From Halieaceae bacterium (GTDB lineage Bacteria; Pseudomonadota; Gammaproteobacteria; Pseudomonadales; Halieaceae): DNA of 13,977 bases. A program made the translations under genes and the position numbers. The DNA lies in the NCBI GenBank assembly GCA_009886815.1, contig QXYP01000103.1, positions 1 through 13,977 of the forward strand. Reading direction: 5' to 3'. Below, one piece after another: positions 1 to 7,863 of this stretch (positions are counted from its first letter, which is position 1; each line of letters opens with the position of its first letter). The notes beneath the pieces were generated by a model that was not told the DNA's origin, searched no databases, and saw only the letters and a list, made by a program, of their open reading frames with translations.

Positions 1-1314
1 GCGGGCTTTTTCTCCACCGGAGAAGGGCGCAATTTCTTGTCGGGCGCGATCGCCCTTGAAGTTGAACCCCCCCAAAAAATCAAGAATGGCTTGTTCGCGC
101 ACTTTAGGAGTGAGGCGCTGTAGGTGTAGTAGTGCACTGGCCTGAAGATCTAAAACTTCAAGTTGTTGCTGATCAAAATAGCCAATTCGTAGGTGTGCAC
201 CGGTGACACGATCCCCCGATAGCGCCGGTAAGGCGCCTGTTAAACCTTTCAGGAATGTGGATTTGCCGGCACCGTTCTTACCGAGTAAGCCAATGCGGTC
301 CCCGGGGTGTAATGACAGGGAGACACCGTCTAAGACCACATCGTCACCGTAACCAAGGACAAGATTGTCAATGGTGAGTAGGGGGTCGCTACTTTTTCCG
401 GGTTCGGGAAACTGGAAAGAGAAGGGCGAATCGACATGGGCAGGCGCCACCGTTTCCATACGCTCCAATGCTTTCAGCCGACTCTGTGCCTGGCGAGCTT
501 TGGTCGCTTTGGCGCGGAAACGACGGACAAAGTCCTCCATTTGCCCAATTTCTCGCTGTTGCTTGGCGTATTGCGCACGCTGTTGTGCCATGCGCTCCGC
601 GCGCTGCTGTTCAAAGGCCGAATACCCCCCGCGATAGGGTATTAACTGCTCTTGCTCAAGACTCAGGGTGCGTTCACAAATAGCATCGATGAAATCTCGA
701 TCGTGGGAAATCATGAGTAACGTCCCTTGATAGCGCAGCAGCCACCCTTGCAGCCATAGCATGGTGTCGAGATCGAGGTGGTTGGTGGGTTCGTCGAGTA
801 AAAGCACATCTGAGGGGGTCATGAGGGCGCGGGCCAAATTGAGCCTGACACGCCAGCCCCCCGAAAATTCGGTCACCGAGGTTTGCAAATCAGCTTGTGC
901 AAAACCCAAGCCCAGCAAGAGTTGCTCTGCTCGCCTGGGTGCACTGTAGCCGTCTAAGACCTCCATTTCCTGATACAGGTAGGCGGCCCGTTCATAATCT
1001 TCTGCTTGTTCTGCCCGGGCAATATCTTGGGTCAGTTGATATACCGCGGCATCACCTGCCATGACAAAATTCAGGGTACTGTCGTCACTGACCTCGAGTT
1101 CTTGTGCCATGTGGGCGACACGCAGTCCTGTCATGCCCCGAATCTGGCCCTGATCCGCAGACAGTTCCCCCAGCAGCATGGCAAATAAACTCGACTTGCC
1201 GGTGCCATTAGCGCCGATGAGCGCCAGTTTTTGGCCGGGCTGTAAGGTCGTCGAAGCGCCCTGCATTAACAGCTTGGGCCCCCGTCGCAGGGCAATGTCT
1301 TCTAAAATAATCAC
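1..1314 (-). CDS. ABC-F family ATPase, YheS-like (C-terminus cut by window edge)
   Basis: A soluble tandem-ATPase protein of the ABC-F family, whose members act on the ribosome rather than in membrane transport. The 438 visible residues contain a first Walker A (GANGTGKS, 34-41), signature FSGGW (150-154), Walker B LLLDE plus EPTNHLDLD (171-183) and H-loop SHD (203-205). A charged interdomain linker follows (about 235-290, with [15 protein letters not shown]), then a second Walker A (GKNGAGKS, 345-352) and second signature FSGGEKAR at the very edge. The second Walker B and any C-terminal coiled coil lie outside. The linker and FSGGW spacing resemble E. coli YheS more than Uup or EttA. The start is a GTG at 1314-1312 overlapping the TGA of the upstream exporter as GTGA, so translation is probably coupled. 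The exact ribosomal role of YheS-type proteins is poorly defined; family assignment is secure, subfamily fairly so. Confidence 0.93.
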   Translation of the reverse strand, partial: MIILEDIALRRGPKLLMQGASTTLQPGQKLALIGANGTGKSSLFAMLLGELSADQGQIRGMTGLRVAHMAQELEVSDDSTLNFVMAGDAAVYQLTQDIARAEQAEDYERAAYLYQEMEVLDGYSAPRRAEQLLLGLGFAQADLQTSVTEFSGGWRVRLNLARALMTPSDVLLLDEPTNHLDLDTMLWLQGWLLRYQGTLLMISHDRDFIDAICERTLSLEQEQLIPYRGGYSAFEQQRAERMAQQRAQYAKQQREIGQMEDFVRRFRAKATKARQAQSRLKALERMETVAPAHVDSPFSFQFPEPGKSSDPLLTIDNLVLGYGDDVVLDGVSLSLHPGDRIGLLGKNGAGKSTFLKGLTGALPALSGDRVTGAHLRIGYFDQQQLEVLDLQASALLHLQRLTPKVREQAILDFLGGFNFKGDRARQEIAPFSGGEKAR

Positions 1315-3113
1315 AGTTGCTGCCCCGTTTCTCGTTGCTGTGCCTGCCACAGGGCGGTGTAGCGGCCACCTAGCGCGAGTAGATCATCGTGTTTTCCCTG
1401 CTCCACGAGCTGACCGTCTTCCAGTACCAGTATTCTATCTGCGTCGACAATAGTAGAGAGCCGGTGGGCGATTACCAAGGCGGTGTGATGCCCCGCAAGG
1501 GCCCGAAATGCCTGCATAACGGCGCGCTCTGATTCGCTGTCCAAACTTGAGGTGGCTTCATCAAATACCAAGATGGGCGCTGCTTTTAGAACCGCTCTAG
1601 CAATAGCAACCCGCTGACGTTCACCCCCAGACAGCTTCAGTCCTCGCTCGCCGACCCGGGTCATAAGCCCTTCGGGCAGACGGGCCACGAAGTCGTCTAG
1701 GTATGCCGCAGCCACTGCCGCTTCAACGTCTGCATCGGTTGCTGTGGGTCGCCCGTAGCGAATATTTTCCAGTAGAGAATCGTTAAACAGCACGCAGTCT
1801 TGGGGAACGATGGCTACGGCACTTCGCAGCGAGTCTTGAGTGACGTCACGAATATTTTGTCCATCAAGATAAACATTGCCGTTGGTCGGATCGTAGAAAC
1901 GAAAGAGGAGTTTCACCACGGTCGACTTGCCGGCACCACTCGCGCCGACAAGGGCAACGGTCTCGCCACCGGCAATAGCAAAGTCGAGCCCGGCCAGCAC
2001 CTGACGATCGTCGCTGTAGCCAAAGTTAACCTGGCGGAATTCAATGCCTCCCGTCGCTATTTTCAGCACGCCCGCTTCGGGTGCATCAGTAACCGCAGGT
2101 TGTTGGTCCAGCACCCGAAACAGCCGCTCAATACTGGCAAGGGAGGCTTTAATTTCGCGGTATACAAAGCCTAGAAAGCTCAGCGGTATAAATAACTGCA
2201 GCATGAATTGATTGATCAGCACAAAGTCGCCCAGCGTCAAGTCACTGTCCTGCACTGACAGCGCGGCTAAGCCCAGCATTAGCGTTTGGCTCAGGGCAAT
2301 GATGATGGCCTGGCCGCCATTGAGAGCCAGTAAGGACAGTCGATTCTTGCGCCTAGCCTGTTCCCACTGCTCTAGAGATTCGTCATAGCGTTGGGCTTCA
2401 AATTCTTCATTATTGAAATATTTAACGGTCTCGTAATTGATCAGGCTATCGACCGCGCGGGTATTGCTGTCGGAGTCAGCTGCGTTGACCTCGCGAATGT
2501 AGCGCGTCCGCCACCGAGTGGCGCGGAAGGAAAAAGCACCATAAAGCGCCACTGAAAATAAAACGATCAAACTGTATTTCGCACCGTAGTTGATCAGCAG
2601 AATCCCAGCCACCATGGCAATTTCGAACAGGGTGGGGGCGATATTAAAAATGAAAAATCGCATCAGAAAACTAATGCCATTGGTGCCACGCTCAATGTCT
2701 CTGGCGAGTCCACCGGTGCGCCGATTCAGGTGATAGCCCAAATCCAGACTGTGTATGTGCTTAAAGACGGCAAGGCCAATGCGGTGCATGGCGCGCTCGG
2801 TCACCCGCCCAAACAAAGTATCCCTAAGTTCAGCAAACAGGGTGTTGGCGAATCGAGCAGTTCCGTAGGCGGCGACCATGAATAAAATGACAGAGGTCGT
2901 CACCTGCACCGGGTTTTGATCGAGGCCATCGACCAGTGCTTTGAGTAAAAAAGGAATCAGCAGCAAGGCCGCTTTAGCCAGCAGCAGGCAGGCCAAAGCC
3001 AGACCCACTCTGCCGCGGTTATCCGACAAAACAGGCGAAATACGCGCCCAAAGCTTTGGCAACAGTACCCGAGTATCTTCTATTTCGTTGTCGTCAGTTT
3101 GTAAGTTGTGCAT
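1311..3113 (-). CDS. Atm1-type ABC transporter, fused permease and ATPase
   Basis: A half-size exporter of 600 residues, expected to work as an inner-membrane homodimer. The N-terminal half (about 35-320) is the six-helix permease. It carries [14 protein letters not shown] (131-144) and [12 protein letters not shown] (226-237), segments characteristic of the Atm1/HMT1 group. The C-terminal ATPase has Walker [10 protein letters not shown] (390-398), Q-loop around Q438, signature LSGGERQ (494-500), Walker B ILVFDE (514-519) and H-loop H550. Characterised Atm1 proteins export glutathione-linked compounds, including sulfur species and metal conjugates; substrate here is inferred only from the family. 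ATG at 3113 gives the expected length, but the site before it is weak (AAGGGG sits well upstream), so a nearby alternative start is possible. The gene is divergent from the hexapeptide protein at 3252 and overlaps the downstream ABC-F gene. Confidence 0.95.
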   Translation of the reverse strand: MHNLQTDDNEIEDTRVLLPKLWARISPVLSDNRGRVGLALACLLLAKAALLLIPFLLKALVDGLDQNPVQVTTSVILFMVAAYGTARFANTLFAELRDTLFGRVTERAMHRIGLAVFKHIHSLDLGYHLNRRTGGLARDIERGTNGISFLMRFFIFNIAPTLFEIAMVAGILLINYGAKYSLIVLFSVALYGAFSFRATRWRTRYIREVNAADSDSNTRAVDSLINYETVKYFNNEEFEAQRYDESLEQWEQARRKNRLSLLALNGGQAIIIALSQTLMLGLAALSVQDSDLTLGDFVLINQFMLQLFIPLSFLGFVYREIKASLASIERLFRVLDQQPAVTDAPEAGVLKIATGGIEFRQVNFGYSDDRQVLAGLDFAIAGGETVALVGASGAGKSTVVKLLFRFYDPTNGNVYLDGQNIRDVTQDSLRSAVAIVPQDCVLFNDSLLENIRYGRPTATDADVEAAVAAAYLDDFVARLPEGLMTRVGERGLKLSGGERQRVAIARAVLKAAPILVFDEATSSLDSESERAVMQAFRALAGHHTALVIAHRLSTIVDADRILVLEDGQLVEQGKHDDLLALGGRYTALWQAQQRETGQQL

Positions 3114-3120
3114 GGGTAAT

Positions 3121-3161
3121 GGGGGCAGACCCCTTGATCAGGGATTGACCCGGATGTCCGG
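3121..3161. repeat. Two short inverted repeats in the divergent intergenic region
   Basis: The 138-base gap between the exporter and the hexapeptide-protein gene contains a GGGG-CAGA-CCCC dyad (3122-3133) and a perfect 12-base dyad, CCGGA-TG-TCCGG (3150-3161). They lie 8 to 48 bases upstream of the exporter start and could act as operator sites or as an mRNA hairpin in its leader. The first also resembles the GGGGTCAGACCCC-like intergenic repeat found in some gammaproteobacteria. No convincing promoter hexamers were found, so function is unproven. Confidence 0.3.
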
Positions 3162-3251
3162 ATAGCTGAAGGTGCCGTACTCTACCTCACAGGGCGCGCC
3201 GTACACAGTCGTGTCATCAAATCTCTACCAGAAAACTAAGGATACTAGGGC

Positions 3252-3818
3252 ATGGGTTTTATCAGCGACAACGTCACACTCGACAATCCGGCGTTTATCC
3301 ATGAGAGCGCTTGGCTCTATGGCAAAGTTTATATTGGGCCCGACGCTTCAGTTTGGCCCAATGTTGTGACCCGGGCAGAGTTTCTCGAGATCAGGATTGG
3401 TGCCCGCACGAATATTCAGGACTTTGTCATGATTCATGTTGGGGCTATGACACCGACCATCGTGGGCGAAGATTGCTCCATCACTCACCACGCTACGTTG
3501 CACGGCTGTGAGATTGGTGATCGCTGCTTAATTGGCATTAACTCTACCATCATGGATGGTGCAAAAATTGGTGCTAACTCTATTGTTGCCGGCAACAGCA
3601 TTGTCAGAGAAAACAGCGTGTTTCCTGAAAACTCAATTATCGCTGGCGTGCCCGCCAAAGTTGTTGGAACCCGAGATAATGGGGCGGCCAACGCCCTCAA
3701 TGCGGCCATGTATCAGCGATTTGCAGGGAGCTTTGCTGACGGTCGAGACCGCCTTGAAGAGGCTGAGATTGCTGAAATTATGGCGCTGTATCGCGGTGAA
3801 AAATCTGGCGATCAGTGA
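3252..3818 (+). CDS. Gamma-carbonic-anhydrase-like hexapeptide-repeat protein
   Basis: A 188-residue left-handed beta-helix protein of the gamma-class carbonic anhydrase / YrdA / PaaY group, which forms trimers with metal bound between subunits. Imperfect hexapeptide repeats run from about residue 10 to 130. Three histidines fit the metal site: H62 (MIHVG), H79 or H80 (THH) and H84 (LHG). ARTNIQD (51-57) is also typical. A helical C-terminus (about 140-188) closes the domain. ATG at 3252 is supported by TAAGGA at 3237-3242, nine bases upstream. Many homologues lack measured carbonic anhydrase activity, and PaaY members act as thioesterases in phenylacetate catabolism, so the activity should be left open. 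The usual Gly-Asp after the conserved Arg is replaced here by Ala-Glu (RAEF, 41-44). The gene ends 15 bases before the stop of the convergent MFS gene. Confidence 0.9.
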   Translation: MGFISDNVTLDNPAFIHESAWLYGKVYIGPDASVWPNVVTRAEFLEIRIGARTNIQDFVMIHVGAMTPTIVGEDCSITHHATLHGCEIGDRCLIGINSTIMDGAKIGANSIVAGNSIVRENSVFPENSIIAGVPAKVVGTRDNGAANALNAAMYQRFAGSFADGRDRLEEAEIAEIMALYRGEKSGDQ

Positions 3819-3833
3819 GCTGCCAGCGTCGTT

Positions 3834-5009
3834 TTAGCGGGGCTGGTGGCGGGACCTTTGCCACCATTGCTGCAACGATAACAGCCAAACCGTCAAACTA
3901 AACCCCATCGTAAGACCGACGATGCCCGTCCAGGAGAAGCGATCATAAGCGAGGGTGCCTGCCCAGCTTCCCAGACCGCCCCCGGTGAACATCATACAAA
4001 CATAAAGGCTCATTAATCGCGTGCGAACGGCGGGGGTTTCCTGCAGTCCCGTCATACGACCTGTAATGTCGACCACAGGGCCGACAATGCTCATTAAAGC
4101 CAGTGGCGGCAGCAAGAACACCCAGTCAGATCCAGCCGTAGCCAGCAGGGTTATTCCCACAAACTGGAAGGTGGCCATGATCAGCCGCGCCTTCTCAGCG
4201 CCTTGGGTATCGGCCCATTTACCCAGTCGTGCCGTTGTTAATAAGCCAATGGCTGAAAAGGCGGTGAGATAACCCACAAGGTCTGATCCATGTCCCTGTG
4301 CTTCGCTGGTGAGGTGTAGCCCAATTCCCAACCACACGGCAATAAACGCTGCAAAGTTTAGGCTCTGGATAACCCCCGAGACCATCAATCGGGGGTGCTG
4401 CTGACCGAGGACAAACAGCGATCGAATCAGAGCCCAATAGCTGGGACCCTGTGTGTTCACCGGTTCACGCACCATAATCCGCGGCACAATGATGGTGGCA
4501 GCGGCCATTAACGCTGCAGCAATCCAGTAAACCCAACGCCAGTCGGTATATTCGCCGATAACGCCAGCAGACAGTCTTGAAACCTGTACTCCGGCAATTA
4601 CGCCGGTCGTCAAAAGCGCTGTAGCGTAACCGAGTTGCTGAGGGGTGACGCGACGGGAGGCATAAGCGGGCAGTAAATACGGGGTAATGGTGAAGAACCC
4701 CAGCGCGGTAGACGCGGTGATAAAGACGGCGAAATTTGTGGTAACGGCCATGACCACCAGCGTAAGGACTTGAACCGACAGACAAACCGTAACGAGTTTT
4801 CGATTATCAACGCGGTCACCCAATGGTAGAAGCAGCAACACACCTAAAGCGAGGGCGATTTGATTCACGGCCGGTACAATACCAATGCCCGCATCGCTAA
4901 CGCCAAAGTCTCGTGCTACCGCAGCAATGATGGGGTGAATATAGTAGGCGTTGGCCGTAACGATCGCCGATGCGCAGGCCAACAAAAATATTTCTCTCTT
5001 GCTCGTCAA
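3834..5009 (-). CDS. MFS transporter, drug/metabolite efflux type
   Basis: A 391-residue major facilitator superfamily permease with about twelve predicted membrane helices. The motif GDRVDNRKL (64-72) lies in the cytoplasmic loop between helices 2 and 3 and matches MFS motif A. A longer polar stretch around 183-205 fits the central loop between the two six-helix halves. The substrate is unknown; close relatives in the YnfM/YgaY-like group are usually annotated as arabinose or drug efflux permeases. The start is taken as TTG (5009-5007), because the next in-frame Met would remove the first helices and GAGGG lies about eleven bases upstream on the minus strand. The upstream region carries a promoter-like element and a strong inverted repeat that includes this ribosome-binding site. 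It converges on the hexapeptide-protein gene. Confidence 0.9.
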   Translation of the reverse strand: MTSKREIFLLACASAIVTANAYYIHPIIAAVARDFGVSDAGIGIVPAVNQIALALGVLLLLPLGDRVDNRKLVTVCLSVQVLTLVVMAVTTNFAVFITASTALGFFTITPYLLPAYASRRVTPQQLGYATALLTTGVIAGVQVSRLSAGVIGEYTDWRWVYWIAAALMAAATIIVPRIMVREPVNTQGPSYWALIRSLFVLGQQHPRLMVSGVIQSLNFAAFIAVWLGIGLHLTSEAQGHGSDLVGYLTAFSAIGLLTTARLGKWADTQGAEKARLIMATFQFVGITLLATAGSDWVFLLPPLALMSIVGPVVDITGRMTGLQETPAVRTRLMSLYVCMMFTGGGLGSWAGTLAYDRFSWTGIVGLTMGFSLTVWLLSLQQWWQRSRHQPR

Positions 5010-5010
5010 G

Positions 5011-5073
5011 CTAGAGAGCCCTCGTGACTGCGGTACGATTTTGACTGCTCATAATGCTAAGGGCTCTGACTAG
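5011..5073 (-). promoter_or_regulatory. Candidate promoter and long dyad upstream of the MFS gene
   Basis: On the minus strand a promoter-like pair is visible: TTGTTT (5079-5074), a 17-base spacer, then CATTAT (5056-5051). An inverted repeat spans it: CTAG plus AGAGCCCT at 5011-5022 and AGGGCTCT-GA-CTAG at 5060-5073, giving 8 paired bases, a 2-base bulge and 4 more. One arm fills most of the promoter spacer; the other covers the GAGGG ribosome-binding site of the MFS gene. Between them, GACTGC occurs twice (5026-5031 and 5043-5048), 17 bases apart. Arm centres are about 50 bases apart. This fits repressor binding, but is seen by eye only. Confidence 0.4.
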
Positions 5074-5117
5074 AAACAACGCGAGGGCGACTGTGTTTGT
5101 CACGGAGCCTCTCTTGG

Positions 5118-5144
5118 GGGCTTAAGTATATCGGTTGTAAGCCC
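5118..5144. repeat. Seven-base inverted repeat in the gap upstream of the MFS gene
   Basis: GGGCTTA (5118-5124) and TAAGCCC (5138-5144) form a perfect 7-base stem with a 13-base spacer, extendable by two G-T pairs in RNA on the plus strand. There is no T-tract on either side, so it does not look like a terminator. It could be a second operator for the MFS gene or a chance repeat. The remaining bases of the 5010-5258 gap show no open frame or RNA gene that I recognise. Confidence 0.3.
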
Positions 5145-5230
5145 TTGTTGCGGTTCCATTAATACCGTTGCTATTGAAGTCGCACGTCATCGTCACGGGT
5201 GCGTTCGCCCTAGGTACTGCTGCGAACAGG

Positions 5231-5262
5231 AAAAAAAGCAGTGCCTCTATGAATGCCTTTAG
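5231..5262 (-). terminator. Possible weak terminator after the YaiI gene
   Basis: Downstream of the stop codon at 5261-5259 the minus strand has a run of seven T (5237-5231). An imperfect stem precedes it: AAAG(G)CA pairing with TGCTTT around a loop of about 13 bases. The bulge and low GC make the stem weak, so this is tentative. Confidence 0.25.
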
Positions 5263-5711
5263 GTGCGGCGGGACTGGGTAAGTATTTTATCGAGCTGGTC
5301 GGCAAAGGTTTTCCGGTCGGTTTGGGACATTGGCGCTGGGCCCCCGGTGTGTTGACCCGAGGCTCGCATGGTTTCCATGAAGTCACGCATTTGTAGACGC
5401 TGCTTAATATTGGCAGCGGTGTAGCGCTCTCCCCTAGGGGTTAAAACCCGGGCACCTTTTTCTAGGACATCAGCGGCCAGCGGAATATCGGCTGTGATGA
5501 CCAGGTCCTCGGTCCCCACCCGGACAACGATTTCGTCGTCGGCCTTATCGAAGCCCTGGGCAACCTGATAACTTTGTAACCAAGGGGAGGCCGGTAAGTT
5601 TATCGACTGGTTGGCAATAAAAACCACCTTGATTTCACGTTTCACTGCCGCGCGGCATAATATGTCCCTGACAGCTCCCGGGCAGGCATCAGCGTCGACT
5701 AAAATGATCAC
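5259..5711 (-). CDS. YaiI/YqxD family protein (UPF0178, DUF188)
   Basis: A 150-residue protein matching the UPF0178 family over its whole length, at the usual family size. The N-terminal VDADACPGAVRDIL motif (5-18) with clustered acidic residues, the TADIPLAADVLEKGA region (73-87) and the glycine-rich HTGGPAP segment (121-127) are characteristic. The acidic pattern resembles PIN-like or NYN nuclease folds, so a nucleic-acid role has been suggested for the family, but no function is established. The start is GTG (5711-5709), supported by GAGGAAA about eight bases upstream on the minus strand. It is divergent from the crotonase gene at 5800, with 88 bases between the two starts. Confidence 0.92.
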   Translation of the reverse strand: MIILVDADACPGAVRDILCRAAVKREIKVVFIANQSINLPASPWLQSYQVAQGFDKADDEIVVRVGTEDLVITADIPLAADVLEKGARVLTPRGERYTAANIKQRLQMRDFMETMRASGQHTGGPAPMSQTDRKTFADQLDKILTQSRRT

Positions 5712-5743
5712 GCAATAGTTTCCTCAAGTTGAATGGAATAAGC

Positions 5744-5756
5744 CGCTTCAGAAGCG
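5744..5756. promoter_or_regulatory. Thirteen-base dyad between the divergent YaiI and crotonase genes
   Basis: CGCTTC-A-GAAGCG is a perfect inverted repeat centred at 5750, near the middle of the 88-base divergent gap. A one-base centre rules out an RNA hairpin loop, so protein binding is the more natural reading. No clear promoter hexamers were found around it. Confidence 0.25.
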
Positions 5757-5799
5757 CTAATAGCACCTAAATAACAACCGTACTTAGGAGAGCAGCACC

Positions 5800-6477
5800 A
5801 TGGCACTGGTTACTTATCAAGAGCAAGATGCTTATAGCTTAATTACCCTCGATGACGGCAAAGCCAATGCGCTGTCTTTTGCCATGGCGGACGGTCTTGA
5901 TAGTGCCCTCGATCAGGGGTTTGAGTGTGGCAAAGTGATTGTTTTGGCGGGCCGGCCGGGCAAGTTCTGCGCCGGTTTTGATCTCAGTGTTATGGGGAAA
6001 ATAGATGCTGACAGTCAGCGTTTATTGCGCAGGGGCGCCGATATTGCCGGCCGACTGGCGCTGAGCAAAACCCCGGTTATTGCAGCAGTGACCGGGCACG
6101 CCTTGGCGATGGGGGCGTTAATTTGTCTTTCCGCCGATTACCGATTAGGCAGTCGAGGTGCTTTTAAATTGGGCCTCAATGAAGTGGCCATTGGTATGAC
6201 GCTCCCCTGGTTTGGCATTGAGCTGGCACAGGAGCGTGTGATTGAAGCGCATGCTCATCAAGTGGTCACTCTGGCGCGTATTTACGATCCTGAAGGCGCT
6301 GCTGAGGCAGGTATTCTCGACGCCTGCTGTGAACCCGAAAACTTAATGGCAGAGGCGGCGAGCACTGCCCAGCAGTTTGCTGCCTTAGATATGCCTTCCT
6401 TCGCAGCCACCAAGGCGCGATTGCGAGAGGGCTTTGCCGGTCGTTGGGAGGCGGCAATGGCCCGAGATTTTGGCTAG
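5800..6477 (+). CDS. Short crotonase-family protein (enoyl-CoA hydratase/isomerase-like)
   Basis: A 225-residue acyl-CoA-binding protein of the crotonase fold, shorter than the usual 255-265. The first oxyanion-hole segment FCAGFDLS is at 56-63 and the second, ALAMGAL, at 101-107. In classical enoyl-CoA hydratase two glutamates act on the substrate (Glu144 and Glu164 in the rat enzyme). Aligning by eye, the first is replaced by leucine (L107) and the second corresponds to E128 (GLNEVAIG). That pattern is closer to delta3-delta2 enoyl-CoA isomerases than to hydratases. ATG at 5800 follows TAGGAG (5785-5790) at a good distance. The C-terminal helical region (about 170-225) is present but short. 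It converges on the flavin oxidoreductase gene with 71 bases between stops and no clear terminator. The substrate is unknown. Confidence 0.88.
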   Translation: MALVTYQEQDAYSLITLDDGKANALSFAMADGLDSALDQGFECGKVIVLAGRPGKFCAGFDLSVMGKIDADSQRLLRRGADIAGRLALSKTPVIAAVTGHALAMGALICLSADYRLGSRGAFKLGLNEVAIGMTLPWFGIELAQERVIEAHAHQVVTLARIYDPEGAAEAGILDACCEPENLMAEAASTAQQFAALDMPSFAATKARLREGFAGRWEAAMARDFG

Positions 6478-6548
6478 TCCAGCCCAAAGACTCGTCTAAA
6501 ACCTCGGCAAAACATGGCCCAAACCGGGGCTCTCGAATTGGCCTTTCA

Positions 6549-7826
6549 CTATTTCCGTGCAGCGGCCAGTTCGTTAGCAAGTGCCATTTGGCGCCGTGTT
6601 GCGGCAAACACGGAAAGGTCGTCGGAGGTTTTACCGTTTTGGCCCAGCAATAAAATTTGCTCGTAGTACCAATACTGCACGGCAAAAGTCCCCAAGGTTT
6701 TTATTAACGATATTTTTCCGAGAAACTTGAGCCAGCCGGGCAGTAAAGAGAGCGCATCTTCGTATCGGGGGAGCTCCTCCTTGCCAGCGAGCAGCTGTTT
6801 GGGTGCGTCGGTCATCACGCACATGGGTCTACCGATACCCACCACGTCAGCAGATCCGGTTTCAAGGGCGCTGTTCATGGCATCTAGCCTTCTCAAGCCA
6901 CCGGTCACCATGAGGGGCATGGTGAGTTCCTTGCGCATGGCTTGGGCGAAGTCGACAAAATAAGCCTCACGGGCACGCGTTGACTGCGCCACTGCCTGGT
7001 TTTCAATGGGCTCAATGCCTTCCACGTTCAGCAGCCTAGGCTGTTCGTAAGTCCCCCCTGATATTTCCAATAGATCAACCCCTGCGGCTTCTAGCCATTT
7101 GGCAACCTGCAGGCTTTCGGTGAAATCGAAGCCACCACGCTGAAAGTCGGCGCTGTTGAGCTTTACGCCCACAGGAAATTCAGGGCCAACCGCGGCTCGG
7201 ACCGCATTAACTGATTCCAGTAAAATCCGCGCACGATTTTCAAGGCTGCCGCCCCAGCGATCGCTGCGTTCATTACTGCGTGGGCTTAGGAACTGAGACA
7301 GCAAGTAGCCGTGCGCACTATGGAGTTGAACACCGGTGAAGCCTGCTTCTTTGAGAACTCGAGCGCAGCGAGCAAAGCCGGCAATAACGGCCTCAATATC
7401 GGTGTCTGTCATGGCAATCGGTTCGCCAAACTGCCCTCCCGGCAATCCCAGTTTGATGGCTGAGGGGGCTTTTGGCGTGGCATTAATAATCTTTTGACAC
7501 TGTCGGCCGGCATGGCTGATCTGCGCCCAAAAATGATTGCCGCTTCGAGTGCCCTCGGTTGCCCACGCTTTTAACGCGGCCTTAGTCGCCGAATCGGGCT
7601 CTTCATCAACGACCACATTACCGGGTCGCTCTAAATGGTCTCGGTCAATTTGTACATTGCCTGACAGTAGTAAGCCGGCGCCGCCATCGCTCCAAATGCC
7701 GTACAGGCGATTAAGCGCATCTCCGGGAACACCCGTCGCCCCGGCCAAGCCCTCGGTCATCGCTGCCTTGCAGAGTCGGTTGGATAATATGGCGCCACAG
7801 GGCAGCGTTAAGGGTTGGTCAATCAT
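6549..7826 (-). CDS. NADH:flavin oxidoreductase, old yellow enzyme family
   Basis: A 425-residue FMN-dependent ene-reductase-type TIM barrel. The substrate-binding histidine pair and following tyrosine are in HSAHGYLLSQFLSPRSNERSD-type sequence (H169, H172, Y174); RWGGSLENRAR (190-200) is family-typical. FMN phosphate-binding loops are VTGGLRR (307-313) and VVGIGRP (328-334). The N-terminal NRLCKAAMTE (16-25) is the usual first flavin-contact strand. There is no iron-sulfur or second flavin domain as in 2,4-dienoyl-CoA reductase. Instead about 65 residues follow the barrel, including a hydrophobic, aromatic stretch (about 373-395). The frame stays open upstream to 7931, inside the preceding gene, but ATG at 7826 has AAGGAA seven bases before it and matches the start of homologues. 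It lies 37 bases after the sugar dehydrogenase gene, probably in one operon. The substrate is unknown. Confidence 0.93.
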   Translation of the reverse strand: MIDQPLTLPCGAILSNRLCKAAMTEGLAGATGVPGDALNRLYGIWSDGGAGLLLSGNVQIDRDHLERPGNVVVDEEPDSATKAALKAWATEGTRSGNHFWAQISHAGRQCQKIINATPKAPSAIKLGLPGGQFGEPIAMTDTDIEAVIAGFARCARVLKEAGFTGVQLHSAHGYLLSQFLSPRSNERSDRWGGSLENRARILLESVNAVRAAVGPEFPVGVKLNSADFQRGGFDFTESLQVAKWLEAAGVDLLEISGGTYEQPRLLNVEGIEPIENQAVAQSTRAREAYFVDFAQAMRKELTMPLMVTGGLRRLDAMNSALETGSADVVGIGRPMCVMTDAPKQLLAGKEELPRYEDALSLLPGWLKFLGKISLIKTLGTFAVQYWYYEQILLLGQNGKTSDDLSVFAATRRQMALANELAAARK

Positions 7827-7863
7827 CGTGGGTTCCTTGGTAAGAGAAAGGCGCTGTGTCGGG

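Noticed and set aside
365..1453. Several plus-strand open frames of 60-91 codons
   Set aside because: They lie opposite the ABC-F gene and the end of the exporter gene, whose minus-strand products carry complete ATPase motifs. The plus-strand products show no domain or good ribosome site.
6478..6548. Terminator between the convergent crotonase and flavin oxidoreductase genes
   Set aside because: No stem of useful length followed by a T-tract was found on either strand.
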